From Thiolapillus brandeum (GTDB lineage: Bacteria; Pseudomonadota; Gammaproteobacteria; Chromatiales; Chromatiaceae): a stretch of DNA of 64,000 nt. Shown here piece after piece: positions 35,862 to 43,641 of this stretch. Both the position numbers and the translations under genes were made by a program. The stretch spans positions 124,001 to 188,000 of the forward strand of contig NZ_AP012273.1 in NCBI RefSeq assembly GCF_000828615.1. The letters are read 5' to 3'. The notes below the pieces were generated by a model. It was not told the DNA's origin, searched no databases, and saw only the letters and a list, made by a program, of their open reading frames with translations. Each line of letters begins with the position of its first letter. Positions within the stretch are counted from its first letter, which is position 1.

Positions 35862-37799
35862 TCAGTTTGACGGCGGGTTGCGGCTTTCCTTTGCCCGTTG
35901 TTCATCCATAACAGCCGCTGCCGCATTGCCCATCTCCCGGTGCAAACGTGCCCGCAAGCGATAATGCCCCGGATTCCGGGGCTGGCGGCGGATGGCTTCG
36001 TTGATGTGCTGCATGGCGGTGTCTGTATTGCCCAGGGCAGTGTGGATGCGCGCCAGGTGAGAATGGGAATGGAGGTTTTCCGGCATGAGCTCCAGGGCTT
36101 GCCCGGCGGCTTTGGCGGCCCGGGACCAATCCTCTGTCTGCATGAGGTACCAGGTCAACCGGATATGCAGATTGCCTTTTCCGGGGAATATATCCATGGC
36201 CCTGGAGAGACAGGCCGTGGCGCCGGGAAAATTGGACTGATCCGCGAGAATGGCGGCGAGGGAAACCAGTGCAGGGCGGTACAGGGGGTAACGGGAGAGT
36301 ATGTCTTGAAACCGGGTTTTCGCCTCATCGCTATGGCCGTTGGCAGCCAGCAGTTCCCCTTGCAGATGCAGTAAGTCAGGATTGTCCATATCCAGGCTCA
36401 GCGCCTGGTTCAGAATCTTCTCGGCCAGGGGCGTTTCCTTCAGGCGGTACAGGATGCCGGCATATCGGGCCAGAAAGTCAGGGTTGTCCCGGAAATCGTC
36501 CAGACTGGCTTCAAGGCATTCCCGGGCCGCCGTCAGATTTCCCTGTGCCTGGTGAACCAGGGCGGCGGTGGCTCTCCCCAGAGGGCACTCAAGAAGACTA
36601 TCATCCAGGGTCTTTTGTGGATCGATGAGGAAGGTCAGCAGTTGTTTCTCCTTGTCGGACAGGGAAATCTGCCTGGCGAAATGATCGAGTTCGCCCTGCC
36701 GGGAGGCCATTTGTCTGGCCAGCCCCTGTAGCCATATGGCCCGGCTCCAGGGATCGGCTTTCTCGGGTATGCCCAGTTTTGCGGGGCTCCCGGATGTTAC
36801 CAGGAAGGATGTGCGTTCAGGCTGTATTAATGGGCTGGGGCAACCTTTCTGAAAGAGAATGCAGGTGCGGCTGTCCCGGTAGTCGTCCAGTTGCCTCTGG
36901 GTTATGGCGTCTGCCCGGCGTTGGGGGGTAGCGAGCAACCAGGTTTCCTGTGGCTCCCTGGCAAACAGTACGTGATGCAGGCCGCTGCCTTCCAGGCCCG
37001 CCAGATGGGTGGTTTGATAAAACAGGGCCAGTTGTTGTTGTGGGGGATGGAGTTGGGGGTGAAAGATACGGTAGCCCTGCTGTCTGAAATGGCGTTCCAG
37101 ATGATACTCGTTGCAGGCATGACGCATGTCCGGGGGTAGCAGCCGGCGTGATACATACACTTTTGGCTGATCTGTCGGGCGGCCCTGGCGTTCCCAGGCG
37201 GTTTTCCCAAGATGTTGGTATAGATACAACATCCCGGGGCTGATAGCACGGGACAACACGGCTTGTTGGGTGGGAATATGCAACTCTCCCACGCGCAGAT
37301 TTTGGGTGATGAAATGGATTTTCTCCCGGGGAATGTCCAGGAGATCCAGGAACTCGAACAGGCGTGCCACGGGTTCCGGGCTGCGGGCGTGAAAGTGGTA
37401 CAGATAGCCATCGAACTGCTGGGGGTTCATCAGGGGCCAGCAGCGGCTCAGACTCTCGAGCATGAAATGCCCATAGTGGTTGAAGAACCAGCCGAGATAG
37501 AGATACCGTCCGGGCAATGGTTGAAAATGTTCTGCGGTGGATATTCGGGGAGGATTGTCCCGGGTGAAATCCTTGCCGCGCCGGAGATGCCGGGAGCAAT
37601 CGAGATGTTGTCCCGCGCTGTTGTAAATACCACCCAGGGCTTTTTCAGAAGACACGAAGCGGGAAGCGGAAACCAGCGCCTGGGGGCAAACAATCACCTC
37701 GGCCCGGGGAAGTTGGTATTCCCGGATCTCGCGGTGAAGTGAAGCCTTTTCCCAGGCAGGAAGATAATCTTCAGGTTCAATATGGAGGCTGGGGTTCAT
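35862..37799 (-). CDS. Glycosyltransferase family 61-like protein with TPR repeats
   Basis: A 645-residue protein with two parts. Residues about 1-330 resemble the GT61/DUF563 glycosyltransferase fold: LYLGWFFNHYGHFMLESLSRCW, then KVYVSRRLL and EGSGLHHVLFAREPQETWLL. Residues about 440-630 are TPR units (LECPLGRATAALVHQAQGNLTAARECLEASL, then others ending HLARIHTALGNTDTAMQHINEAIRRQP; cited in part). The start at ATG 37799 lies shortly after the porin terminator; an in-frame ATG further upstream would extend into it. The sugar acceptor is unknown and no polysaccharide genes are next to it. Confidence 0.75.
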   Translation of the reverse strand: MNPSLHIEPEDYLPAWEKASLHREIREYQLPRAEVIVCPQALVSASRFVSSEKALGGIYNSAGQHLDCSRHLRRGKDFTRDNPPRISTAEHFQPLPGRYLYLGWFFNHYGHFMLESLSRCWPLMNPQQFDGYLYHFHARSPEPVARLFEFLDLLDIPREKIHFITQNLRVGELHIPTQQAVLSRAISPGMLYLYQHLGKTAWERQGRPTDQPKVYVSRRLLPPDMRHACNEYHLERHFRQQGYRIFHPQLHPPQQQLALFYQTTHLAGLEGSGLHHVLFAREPQETWLLATPQRRADAITQRQLDDYRDSRTCILFQKGCPSPLIQPERTSFLVTSGSPAKLGIPEKADPWSRAIWLQGLARQMASRQGELDHFARQISLSDKEKQLLTFLIDPQKTLDDSLLECPLGRATAALVHQAQGNLTAARECLEASLDDFRDNPDFLARYAGILYRLKETPLAEKILNQALSLDMDNPDLLHLQGELLAANGHSDEAKTRFQDILSRYPLYRPALVSLAAILADQSNFPGATACLSRAMDIFPGKGNLHIRLTWYLMQTEDWSRAAKAAGQALELMPENLHSHSHLARIHTALGNTDTAMQHINEAIRRQPRNPGHYRLRARLHREMGNAAAAVMDEQRAKESRNPPSN

Positions 37800-37822
37800 T
37801 GGGGAAGGATAACCCAGACATG

Positions 37823-37857
37823 AAAAAAGGGAAGTGCTCTCGCACTCCCCTTTTTGA
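37823..37857 (-). terminator. Rho-independent terminator of the porin gene
   Basis: On the - strand an A-rich upstream arm AAAAAGGGGAGTGC and the arm GCACTTCCCTTTTTT enclose a GAGA tetraloop, with one mismatch-like bulge and a T-run. It lies about 55 nt after the porin stop and before the GT61 gene, separating the two transcripts. Confidence 0.85.
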
Positions 37858-37912
37858 GTTTCCTGCCTGGACCTCAAATGGCCATCAGGCAAGGCGCTGG
37901 GTCAGGTTCCAA

Positions 37913-38851
37913 TCAGAACTTGTGAACCATGCCGAAGGAAACGCCGGACTGCTCACCAGAAGGATTGGTGGATTGCAGGCCGTGCTCAGAATCAGCATAC
38001 TGGACGTACATTTTGGTACGCTTGCTGAAGTTGTGATCCAGGCCGATCGCCCAGGCATCGCTCTTGGAGCCGTTATCAGGGTCAACTTGAGCCCACTCAG
38101 CTTTCAGTTTGTTGTTACCAAACTTCCAGGAACCGTTGATCACATAGTTGTCAGAGCTGGTCAGGTCGCCCTGGTCAGCATAGACAGCACCAATGTGGAA
38201 TGCGCCCATGTCGAAGCCAGCGCCAATACGCCAGTGGTTAGCGTCAGCGCCGCCTACCAAGTCGTCCAGTTGCTCATATGCGCCAGCCAGGAACAGGCCA
38301 CCGTTGCTGTACATGGCCGCTACGGAGTAAGCACCACCGAAGTCGCCGTCACCGTCGTAGTCTGCATCAGGAACAACAGCACCCACCAGGGTCAGGCCGC
38401 TGAAGTTGGGAGAAACATAGGCAATAGCATCGTTGGCACGGATATCAACCAGACCAGCAGTGGCATTGTAGTCGCCCATTTCGTCACCGAAGATATCCAG
38501 TTTTCCGGTGGACATTTTCATCGGGGTGTCGTGCTTACCATAAAGGAAGGTACCCCAGCCGCCGGCCAGGCCGATGTAGGTGTTACGGCCGGAACCAAAA
38601 CCGCCTTCTGCGGTGTTGTAGGTGGTTTCCATTTTCCAGATCAGTTTCAGGCCATCGCCCAGATCTTCGGAACCTTTGAAGCCGAGGCGGGAAGCGCGGC
38701 TGGTTACGTCATAAATGGAATCGCCGCTATCAGGGTCGACGAAATCGATAGAGGTGTGAACTTTACCATAAATGGTCACGTCGGCAGTAGCTGCCTGAGA
38801 AACCATGGGCAGGGCTGCAGCGACTGCCAGAGCTAGAAGCTTCTTTTTCAT
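37913..38851 (-). CDS. Outer-membrane porin (Porin_4 type)
   Basis: A 312-residue general porin. The signal peptide is MKKKLLALAVAAALPMVSQA, cleaved before ATADVTIYGKVHTSID. The barrel sequence is typical: SRLGFKGSEDLGDGLKLIWKMET, YIGLAGGWGTFLYGKHDTP, and a C-terminal strand ending SFGMVHKF with the final Phe needed for BAM recognition. Asp is abundant in loops, suggesting cation preference. It has a strong promoter and terminator of its own, as expected for an abundant protein. Confidence 0.93.
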   Translation of the reverse strand: MKKKLLALAVAAALPMVSQAATADVTIYGKVHTSIDFVDPDSGDSIYDVTSRASRLGFKGSEDLGDGLKLIWKMETTYNTAEGGFGSGRNTYIGLAGGWGTFLYGKHDTPMKMSTGKLDIFGDEMGDYNATAGLVDIRANDAIAYVSPNFSGLTLVGAVVPDADYDGDGDFGGAYSVAAMYSNGGLFLAGAYEQLDDLVGGADANHWRIGAGFDMGAFHIGAVYADQGDLTSSDNYVINGSWKFGNNKLKAEWAQVDPDNGSKSDAWAIGLDHNFSKRTKMYVQYADSEHGLQSTNPSGEQSGVSFGMVHKF

Positions 38852-38904
38852 TTGGAATACTCCGCTAAATTAAATTAGGTTAAAAACATGTCTAAGCAGG
38901 AGCA

Positions 38905-38933
38905 ATAATAGTTGCTTTTTTACAATAATGCAA
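38905..38933 (-). promoter_or_regulatory. Promoter of the porin gene
   Basis: On the - strand TTGCAT (38928-38933), a 17-nt AT-rich spacer and TATTAT (38905-38910) form a good sigma70 pair. It is about 54 nt from the porin ATG at 38851, within an AT-rich stretch unlike the surrounding DNA. Confidence 0.75.
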
Positions 38934-39002
38934 CACATTTTTGTAAAAAAATCACAAATTACCAAAGTGTTGCAGAAAAGTTACAGCCTGGAGGAGGGAA
39001 GG

Positions 39003-39037
39003 GTTGTCCTCCCCGGGAACAGGGGAGGACGACAAGG
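39003..39037 (-). terminator. Hairpin downstream of rpsI
   Basis: GTCCTCCCC and GGGGAGGAC form a 9-bp stem around TGTTCC, extendable to TTGTC/GACAA. It lies about 20 nt after the rpsI stop on the - strand. There is no long T-run, so termination may be weak or the hairpin may protect the 3-prime end. Confidence 0.5.
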
Positions 39038-39054
39038 CAAAAAGTCCTGACGAA

Positions 39055-39444
39055 TCAGCGCTTGGAGTACTGGGGACGCTTGCGGGCCTTGTGCAGTCCC
39101 ACTTTTTTGCGTTCTACCATGCGTGCGTCGCGGGTCAGGTAACCTGCCTGGCGCAGAGTGGAGCGTTGCTCTTCGTCATACTCCAGCAGTGCTCTGGCGA
39201 TGCCGTGGCGGATAGCGCCTGCCTGACCTGTTGTACCGCCGCCACTGACGGTAACGCTGACGCTGACCTTTTCCACCAGGTCGGTGGCTTCCAGAGGCTG
39301 GCGCACGATCATGCGGGCTGTCTCGCGGCCAAAGAATTTATCCAAAGGACGTCCGTTTACTGTGATGCTGCCGTCGCCGGGAGTAAGGAAAACCCGGGCT
39401 GCGGAAGTTTTGCGTCGGCCGGTGCCGTAATTTTGTTGTGCCAT
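39055..39444 (-). CDS. rpsI: 30S ribosomal protein S9
   Basis: A 129-residue ribosomal protein with the invariant C-terminal [10 protein letters not shown] tail that reaches the decoding centre, and the N-terminal [18 protein letters not shown]. It is preceded by rplM by 17 nt, the universal rplM-rpsI operon. Confidence 0.98.
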   Translation of the reverse strand: MAQQNYGTGRRKTSAARVFLTPGDGSITVNGRPLDKFFGRETARMIVRQPLEATDLVEKVSVSVTVSGGGTTGQAGAIRHGIARALLEYDEEQRSTLRQAGYLTRDARMVERKKVGLHKARKRPQYSKR

Positions 39445-39461
39445 TGAGTCAGATCCGTATA

Positions 39462-39890
39462 TCAGATGTCGAGGGGTTTGGGTTGTTGCGCGGTATGAGG
39501 ATGCTCGGAACCGGCATAGACCTTGAGCTTGCGGAACATGGCGCGGCCCAGGGGGTTGCGCGGAAGCATGCCTTTGACGGCGGTTTCCAGTACGCGCTCC
39601 GGTGCCTTCTCCAGCAGCTTGGCCAGATTGATGGATTTCAGGTTGCCGACGTAACCGGTGTGGTGGTAATACATCTTGTCCTGCATCTTGTTGCCCGTTA
39701 CATGCAGTTTTTCTGCATTGATGACGACCACGTAGTCACCTGTATCCACATGCGGCGTATAAATAGGCTTGTGCTTGCCTTTCAGGTGCCGGGCAATTTC
39801 ACTGGCCATACGGCCCAGGGTCTTGCCTTCTGCATCCACTACATACCAGTCACGGCGGACTTCCGCCGGTTTAGCGCTTACCGTTGTCAT
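39462..39890 (-). CDS. rplM: 50S ribosomal protein L13
   Basis: A 142-residue ribosomal protein. It begins [27 protein letters not shown] and contains [29 protein letters not shown] and [12 protein letters not shown]. Start ATG 39890 gives the standard length; the frame runs on upstream to 39932 without family sequence. L13 and S9 are coupled, and L13 represses its own operon in E. coli. Confidence 0.98.
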   Translation of the reverse strand: MTTVSAKPAEVRRDWYVVDAEGKTLGRMASEIARHLKGKHKPIYTPHVDTGDYVVVINAEKLHVTGNKMQDKMYYHHTGYVGNLKSINLAKLLEKAPERVLETAVKGMLPRNPLGRAMFRKLKVYAGSEHPHTAQQPKPLDI

Positions 39891-39944
39891 TTGTCTCGTT
39901 CCCAAAAAAGCGAGGTTATCGCCATACTCCACGAAAGGGCGCGA

Positions 39945-39974
39945 ATAATACCTGACTTGAAAAGTAGATTCAAG
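39945..39974 (-). promoter_or_regulatory. Promoter of rplM-rpsI
   Basis: On the - strand TTGAAT (39969-39974), an 18-nt spacer and TATTAT (39945-39950) form a sigma70-type promoter about 55 nt upstream of the L13 start. The resulting leader is about 45 nt and could hold the L13 regulatory hairpin. Confidence 0.65.
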
Positions 39975-40132
39975 CCCTTTGTGGGCCTGATATCAGCGGC
40001 GCCGGGAAGAATTGGAATCTGCGAGTTCAACGGGGTATGTCGTTCCGCATCTTATTTACAGGAGTGAATCAGTGAAACTCCGCAGGGTCTGGCGAAAAAC
40101 CCGGGTTAAATCCATGGCTGAAGATGGAAGGC

Positions 40133-40161
40133 AAAAAAAAGCGCGGCAGGGGATGCCGCGC
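40133..40161 (-). terminator. Rho-independent terminator of the candidate small RNA
   Basis: An 8-bp GC-only stem (40154-40161 with 40141-40148 on the - strand), loop TCCCC and eight consecutive T at 40140-40133. This is the strongest intrinsic terminator in the window apart from those of major operons. It also stops any readthrough from the ferredoxin gene into rplM. Confidence 0.9.
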
Positions 40162-40237
40162 CAATCAATAACCACCAAAGGAGGATGGTGCATACTGATT
40201 TTCCATATAGGGGGAGGAGGAGAGGAAAATCAGTATG
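40133..40237 (-). ncRNA. Candidate small RNA with three C-rich, anti-Shine-Dalgarno-like loops
   Basis: Between rplM and the ferredoxin gene, the - strand shows a complete small transcription unit. From the predicted start near 40237, hairpin 1 has a perfect 14-bp stem (40224-40237 with 40191-40204) around a 19-nt loop, TCTCCTCCTCCCCCTATAT in DNA letters. Hairpin 2 (40173-40190) is a 5-bp stem with loop TCCTCCTT, complementary to AAGGAGGA. After an AT-rich linker, hairpin 3 (GCGCGGCA/TGCCGCGC, 40161-40141, loop TCCCC) is followed by eight T. All three loops are pyrimidine-rich, so the RNA could pair with ribosome binding sites. Hfq dependence is inferred from the linker and U-tail. Confidence 0.75.
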
Positions 40238-40241
40238 TAAC

Positions 40242-40263
40242 AATTCTCTAATATTAGAGAATT
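40242..40263. promoter_or_regulatory. 22-bp perfect palindrome over the small RNA promoter (putative operator)
   Basis: Half-sites AATTCTCTAAT (40242-40252) and ATTAGAGAATT (40253-40263) are exact inverted copies without a spacer. The site fills the -35/-10 spacer and covers the -10 hexamer, the position of a classic repressor operator. The regulator is not recognised; the sequence does not match Fur, LexA or FNR boxes. Confidence 0.7.
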
Positions 40264-40271
40264 CTTGTCAA
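40243..40271 (-). promoter_or_regulatory. Promoter of the candidate small RNA
   Basis: On the - strand a consensus -35 box TTGACA (40266-40271), a 17-nt spacer and the -10-like GAGAAT (40243-40248, four of six matches). The predicted start, about 6 nt further, falls exactly at the base of hairpin 1. The weak -10 suggests activation or de-repression through the overlapping palindrome. Confidence 0.7.
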
Positions 40272-40301
40272 GAGGATTTTGCATTGTGAATGCCATGCCG
40301 T

Positions 40302-40607
40302 TCAGATCGTCAGCCTTTCCACGATCTGCCCATGTTGCAGGTGGCGTGTTATGATTTCATCCAGGTCTTCTCTATCTATATAGGTGTACCAGGTTCCCTC
40401 GGGATAAATTACCAGTACCGGCCCTTGTTCACAGCGATCCAGGCAGCCGGCGTTGTTGATGCGAACCTGGCCCTTTCCATGGATACCCAGCTCCTTGCAG
40501 CGTTTTTTCAGATAGCTGCGGGCGTTTTCCGCTCCGAGGTCGGCGCAGCAGCTGCCCTCCTTGCGTTGGTTGGTGCAAACGAATACATGGTATTTGAAAT
40601 ACGGCAT
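40302..40607 (-). CDS. [2Fe-2S] thioredoxin-like ferredoxin
   Basis: A 101-residue protein of the (2Fe-2S) ferredoxin domain family, like the Azotobacter thioredoxin-like ferredoxins. Cluster cysteines are in HVFVCTNQR, the Cys pair GSCCADLG, and NNAGCLDRCEQGP, followed by VIYPEGTWYTYI. The start at ATG 40607 matches family N-termini (MPYFKYHVFVC); the frame continues to 40721 without family sequence. It is divergent from the GlcF-like gene, with 55 nt between starts. Confidence 0.9.
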   Translation of the reverse strand: MPYFKYHVFVCTNQRKEGSCCADLGAENARSYLKKRCKELGIHGKGQVRINNAGCLDRCEQGPVLVIYPEGTWYTYIDREDLDEIITRHLQHGQIVERLTI

Positions 40608-40662
40608 TCCCTGATACCCGGGCCAATGAAGGATACGCAGATTATACGCCAGGGGAACAGTA

Positions 40663-41802
40663 GTGATTTTTGAGGCTGCCCAATGCGTGAAATGCGGGCT
40701 TTGTCTTGCGCAGTGTCCCACTTACGGGCTCACGGCTAGTGAGGCCCAGTCCCCGCGGGGACGTATTGCCCTGATTCAGGCCCTGGACCGGGGGCAATTG
40801 CAGGGCGACCGGCATACTGCAGATCTCCTGGATAGTTGCCTGTTGTGCCGCCGCTGCGAAAAGGTCTGCCCTTCGGGGGTTCCTTTTGCCGCGCTCATGG
40901 ATAAGGGGAGAGCCATGGTTCGTCCTTCCCTGCCGGTGCAGGAGAAGTGGTTGGCTGCAATCCTGTCGCGTCCCTGGTTGTCCCGGGTACTCGTGGCTTC
41001 CGGAAAATTGTTGCCAAAAGGAGCGAGCCTGGGACGTTTTGCGGCACAGGCCAGCCTTCGTACTCTGGGGTTGAAGCCGCATTATTTTCCCAAAGGAAAG
41101 AAGGCGGCCGGAAGGGTTGGCCTGTTTGCCGGTTGCACTTCCGCTCTTCTGGACCGGGAAGCTGTGCAGGCAGCGCTGGCGCTTCTGCTCCAGGCCGGTT
41201 TCGAAGTGGTGGTACCTGTGGCGCAGCAATGCTGTGGTGCTCTGGATGCCCATGCGGGCAATGCCGGGAGGGCGGCGCGCCTGATGAAAGCCAATGAATC
41301 AGCTTTTCGGGATGCGGGGCCACTGGATGCCATTGTAAGCATTGCCACGGGTTGTGGTGCGCAGTTGCATGACTATGAATCCCTGCCGGCTCCCCACGAG
41401 GATATTTGCAGCTTCCTGGCCCGAAGGGAGGTGCTGGAGAAGCTGCGTTTCCGCGCCCTGGACGCGAGTATGGCGGTGCATCTGCCATGCAGCCTGGTGA
41501 ATGTGTTGCAACATGAGCAGGCGGTGTTGCGCCTGCTGGAAAGGATTCCCGGGTTGCGGGCTGCTGAAGTGGGCCGTCGCGGAGCCTGCTGTGGCGCGGC
41601 GGGTACTGCGGTATTGTTGCGTCCGCGAGTAGCTGAGCATCTGCGCACGCCCCTGGTCGAGGAAATAGCCGTGTTTTCCCCTGATGGGGTCTTGAGTGGC
41701 AATGTTTCCTGTCGCATGCATCTTGCTGCGGGTGATGATCAGGCCGGGCGGGCCTACCTGCATCCTCTGGTCCTGCTGGCACAACAATTGATCAGGGAAT
41801 AA
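40663..41802 (+). CDS. GlcF-like Fe-S protein (glycolate oxidase iron-sulfur subunit)
   Basis: A 379-residue Fe-S protein. Two [4Fe-4S] motifs are near the N-terminus: CVKCGLCLAQCP and CLLCRRCEKVCP. Two CCG-type cysteine-rich domains follow, with QQCCGALDAHAGN and ACCGAAGTAVLL. That arrangement matches GlcF, which passes electrons from glycolate or another 2-hydroxyacid. It probably starts at GTG 40663. GlcD and GlcE are not adjacent, so it may serve another flavoprotein. A heterodisulfide-reductase-like role is less likely. Confidence 0.8.
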   Translation: MIFEAAQCVKCGLCLAQCPTYGLTASEAQSPRGRIALIQALDRGQLQGDRHTADLLDSCLLCRRCEKVCPSGVPFAALMDKGRAMVRPSLPVQEKWLAAILSRPWLSRVLVASGKLLPKGASLGRFAAQASLRTLGLKPHYFPKGKKAAGRVGLFAGCTSALLDREAVQAALALLLQAGFEVVVPVAQQCCGALDAHAGNAGRAARLMKANESAFRDAGPLDAIVSIATGCGAQLHDYESLPAPHEDICSFLARREVLEKLRFRALDASMAVHLPCSLVNVLQHEQAVLRLLERIPGLRAAEVGRRGACCGAAGTAVLLRPRVAEHLRTPLVEEIAVFSPDGVLSGNVSCRMHLAAGDDQAGRAYLHPLVLLAQQLIRE

Positions 41803-41849
41803 AATGATCGTTTGTATGGGCACCTGTTTAACAATGGAATACCGGGATT

Positions 41850-42509
41850 ATGAGCACTGAATTCGAGAATCAACGCCACCTGACCAGCGCGGATCGATTG
41901 GTTGTCAATCTGGATCAGGCGCTACGCACCCTGTTTGGCCGTCCCCTGGTGACCGAGCGTTCCAACCCCGCAGAAACCTGCCGGGAATCCGAGCTTCCGG
42001 AGAGCCAGCGGGATCATGTGGCCCGTCTCATGCGCATCAATCACACGGGTGAAGTCTGTGCTCAGGCTTTGTATCAGGGGCAGGCCCTGACCGCCCGCCG
42101 CGAGGAAGTGAGGCGCAGCATGGAGCGCTCTGCTGCCGAAGAGAATGATCACCTGGATTGGTGTGAGCAGCGGGTGGAAGAACTGGGGGGGCGCTTGAGT
42201 CTGCTGAATCCTCTTTGGTACGCGGGTTCCTTCACCCTGGGGGCTGCAGCAGGACTGGCAGGGGACAAATGGAGTCTTGGCTTTGTGGCGGAAACGGAGA
42301 AGCAGGTAGAGGGGCACCTGGATGAACATTTGGCTCAGGTTCCCGAGTCCGACTGTCGTACCCGCGCTATTCTGGAACAGATGAAGGAAGACGAGATACG
42401 TCATGGCCGGACGGCCAAGTCCCACGGCGGGGCGGAACTGCCTGCGCCGGTGAAAGCGGCCATGAAATTCATGTCCAAGGTCATGACTACATCGGTCTAT
42501 CGCTTGTAA
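41850..42509 (+). CDS. coq7: 3-demethoxyubiquinol 3-hydroxylase (Coq7)
   Basis: Di-iron, oxygen-dependent hydroxylase (219 residues) of the penultimate steps of ubiquinone synthesis, replacing UbiF. Iron ligands lie in MRINHTGEVCAQALYQGQ, EENDHLDWCEQRVEELG, and the C-terminal MKEDEIRHG, each giving Glu and ExxH. It also has the membrane-dipping LWYAGSFTLGAAAGLAGDKWSLG. It lies 47 nt after the GlcF-like gene. Confidence 0.95.
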   Translation: MSTEFENQRHLTSADRLVVNLDQALRTLFGRPLVTERSNPAETCRESELPESQRDHVARLMRINHTGEVCAQALYQGQALTARREEVRRSMERSAAEENDHLDWCEQRVEELGGRLSLLNPLWYAGSFTLGAAAGLAGDKWSLGFVAETEKQVEGHLDEHLAQVPESDCRTRAILEQMKEDEIRHGRTAKSHGGAELPAPVKAAMKFMSKVMTTSVYRL

Positions 42510-42561
42510 TCAGTCCTGAATCCGGGGATTCAGTATCAACACACAATCACGAGGTTTGCCA

Positions 42562-43641
42562 ATGGATCGCAGAGATTTTCTGAAAAAGACCGGTATGGCG
42601 GCTGCGGCCGTCGGTGTGGGCGCCAGCAGCGTGGCTTATGCGGGTTCCACCATCAAATGGAAAATGGTTACCACCTGGCCCAAGAACTTTCCCGGTCTGG
42701 GTACCGGGGCCAATAATCTGGCGAAGCTGATCACGGAAATGTCCGGAGGACGTTTGAAGGTCAAGGTGTACGGTGCCAAGGAACTGGTGCCGGCCTTCGA
42801 GGTGTTCGATGCGGTTTCCCGGGGTACGGCGGAAATAGGGCATGCCTCCGCTTATTACTGGAAGGGCAAGGTACCCGAGGCCCAGTTCTTCTCCACCATG
42901 CCTTTTGGCATGACCGCCAATGAAATGAATGGCTGGATCTACTACGGTGGCGGCCAGAAACTCTGGGACGAGACTTACAAGCCGTTCGGCGTCATCGGTC
43001 GTCCCGCAGGCAACACCGGCGTACAGATGGGGGGCTGGTTCAACAAGGAGATCAATTCCCTGGCGGACATGAAAGGCCTGAAGATGCGCATTCCCGGTCT
43101 GGGGGGCGAGGTGCTCAAGCGACTCGGCGGTACGCCCGTCAACCTTCCCGGAGGTGAGCTGTTCACTGCCCTCACTTCCGGCACCATCGACGCCACCGAG
43201 TGGGTTGGGCCTTACAATGACCTGGCTTTCGGCTTGTACAAGGCGGCCAGGTACTATTATTACCCCGGTTTCCACGAGCCGGGCACTATTCTCGAAGCGC
43301 TGATCAACCGCAAGGCTTTCGAATCGCTGCCGAAAGACCTGCAGTCCATCGTCGAAAACGCCTGCCGGGTGGTCAATCAGGACATGATGGCGGAATACAG
43401 TGCGCGCAATCCCGGTGCGCTGGAGCAGTTGGTGAACAAGCATCATGTACAGCTGCGCGCCTATCCCAATGATGTACTGACCCAGTTGCGCAAGCTGTCT
43501 GCCGATGTGGCGGCTGATCTGGCCGCCCAGAACAAGGCCGCGAAAAAAATCTACGACAGCTACATGGCCTTCCTCGATGCCTCGAAGAAATACAGCCGCA
43601 TATCCGACCTGGCTTATCTCAATGCCCGGGACGCCGGATGA
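42562..43641 (+). CDS. TRAP transporter substrate-binding protein (DctP family), Tat-exported
   Basis: A 359-residue periplasmic binding protein. The N-terminus is MDRRDFLKKTGMAAAAVGVG, a twin-arginine (Tat) signal, and the mature part begins with IKWKMVTTWPKNFPGLGTGANNLAKLITEMSGGRL (quoted in parts), typical of the TakP/YiaO-like group that binds organic anions. The start ATG 42562 has GAGG 7 nt before it. There is no DctQ or DctM gene next to it, so the membrane partners must be elsewhere. It overlaps hemW by 4 nt. Confidence 0.92.
   Translation: MDRRDFLKKTGMAAAAVGVGASSVAYAGSTIKWKMVTTWPKNFPGLGTGANNLAKLITEMSGGRLKVKVYGAKELVPAFEVFDAVSRGTAEIGHASAYYWKGKVPEAQFFSTMPFGMTANEMNGWIYYGGGQKLWDETYKPFGVIGRPAGNTGVQMGGWFNKEINSLADMKGLKMRIPGLGGEVLKRLGGTPVNLPGGELFTALTSGTIDATEWVGPYNDLAFGLYKAARYYYYPGFHEPGTILEALINRKAFESLPKDLQSIVENACRVVNQDMMAEYSARNPGALEQLVNKHHVQLRAYPNDVLTQLRKLSADVAADLAAQNKAAKKIYDSYMAFLDASKKYSRISDLAYLNARDAG

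Noticed and set aside
40173-40237. A Csr/Rsm-type sponge RNA on the + strand, because the loops read GGGGGAGGAGGA and AAGGAGGA
   Set aside because: The + strand has no promoter or T-run at the right place; promoter, start position and U8 terminator all point to the - strand.
40012-40251. A 79-codon open frame on the + strand overlapping the small RNA region
   Set aside because: It lacks a ribosome binding site and its codons run through the hairpins and the terminator, which explain the sequence better.
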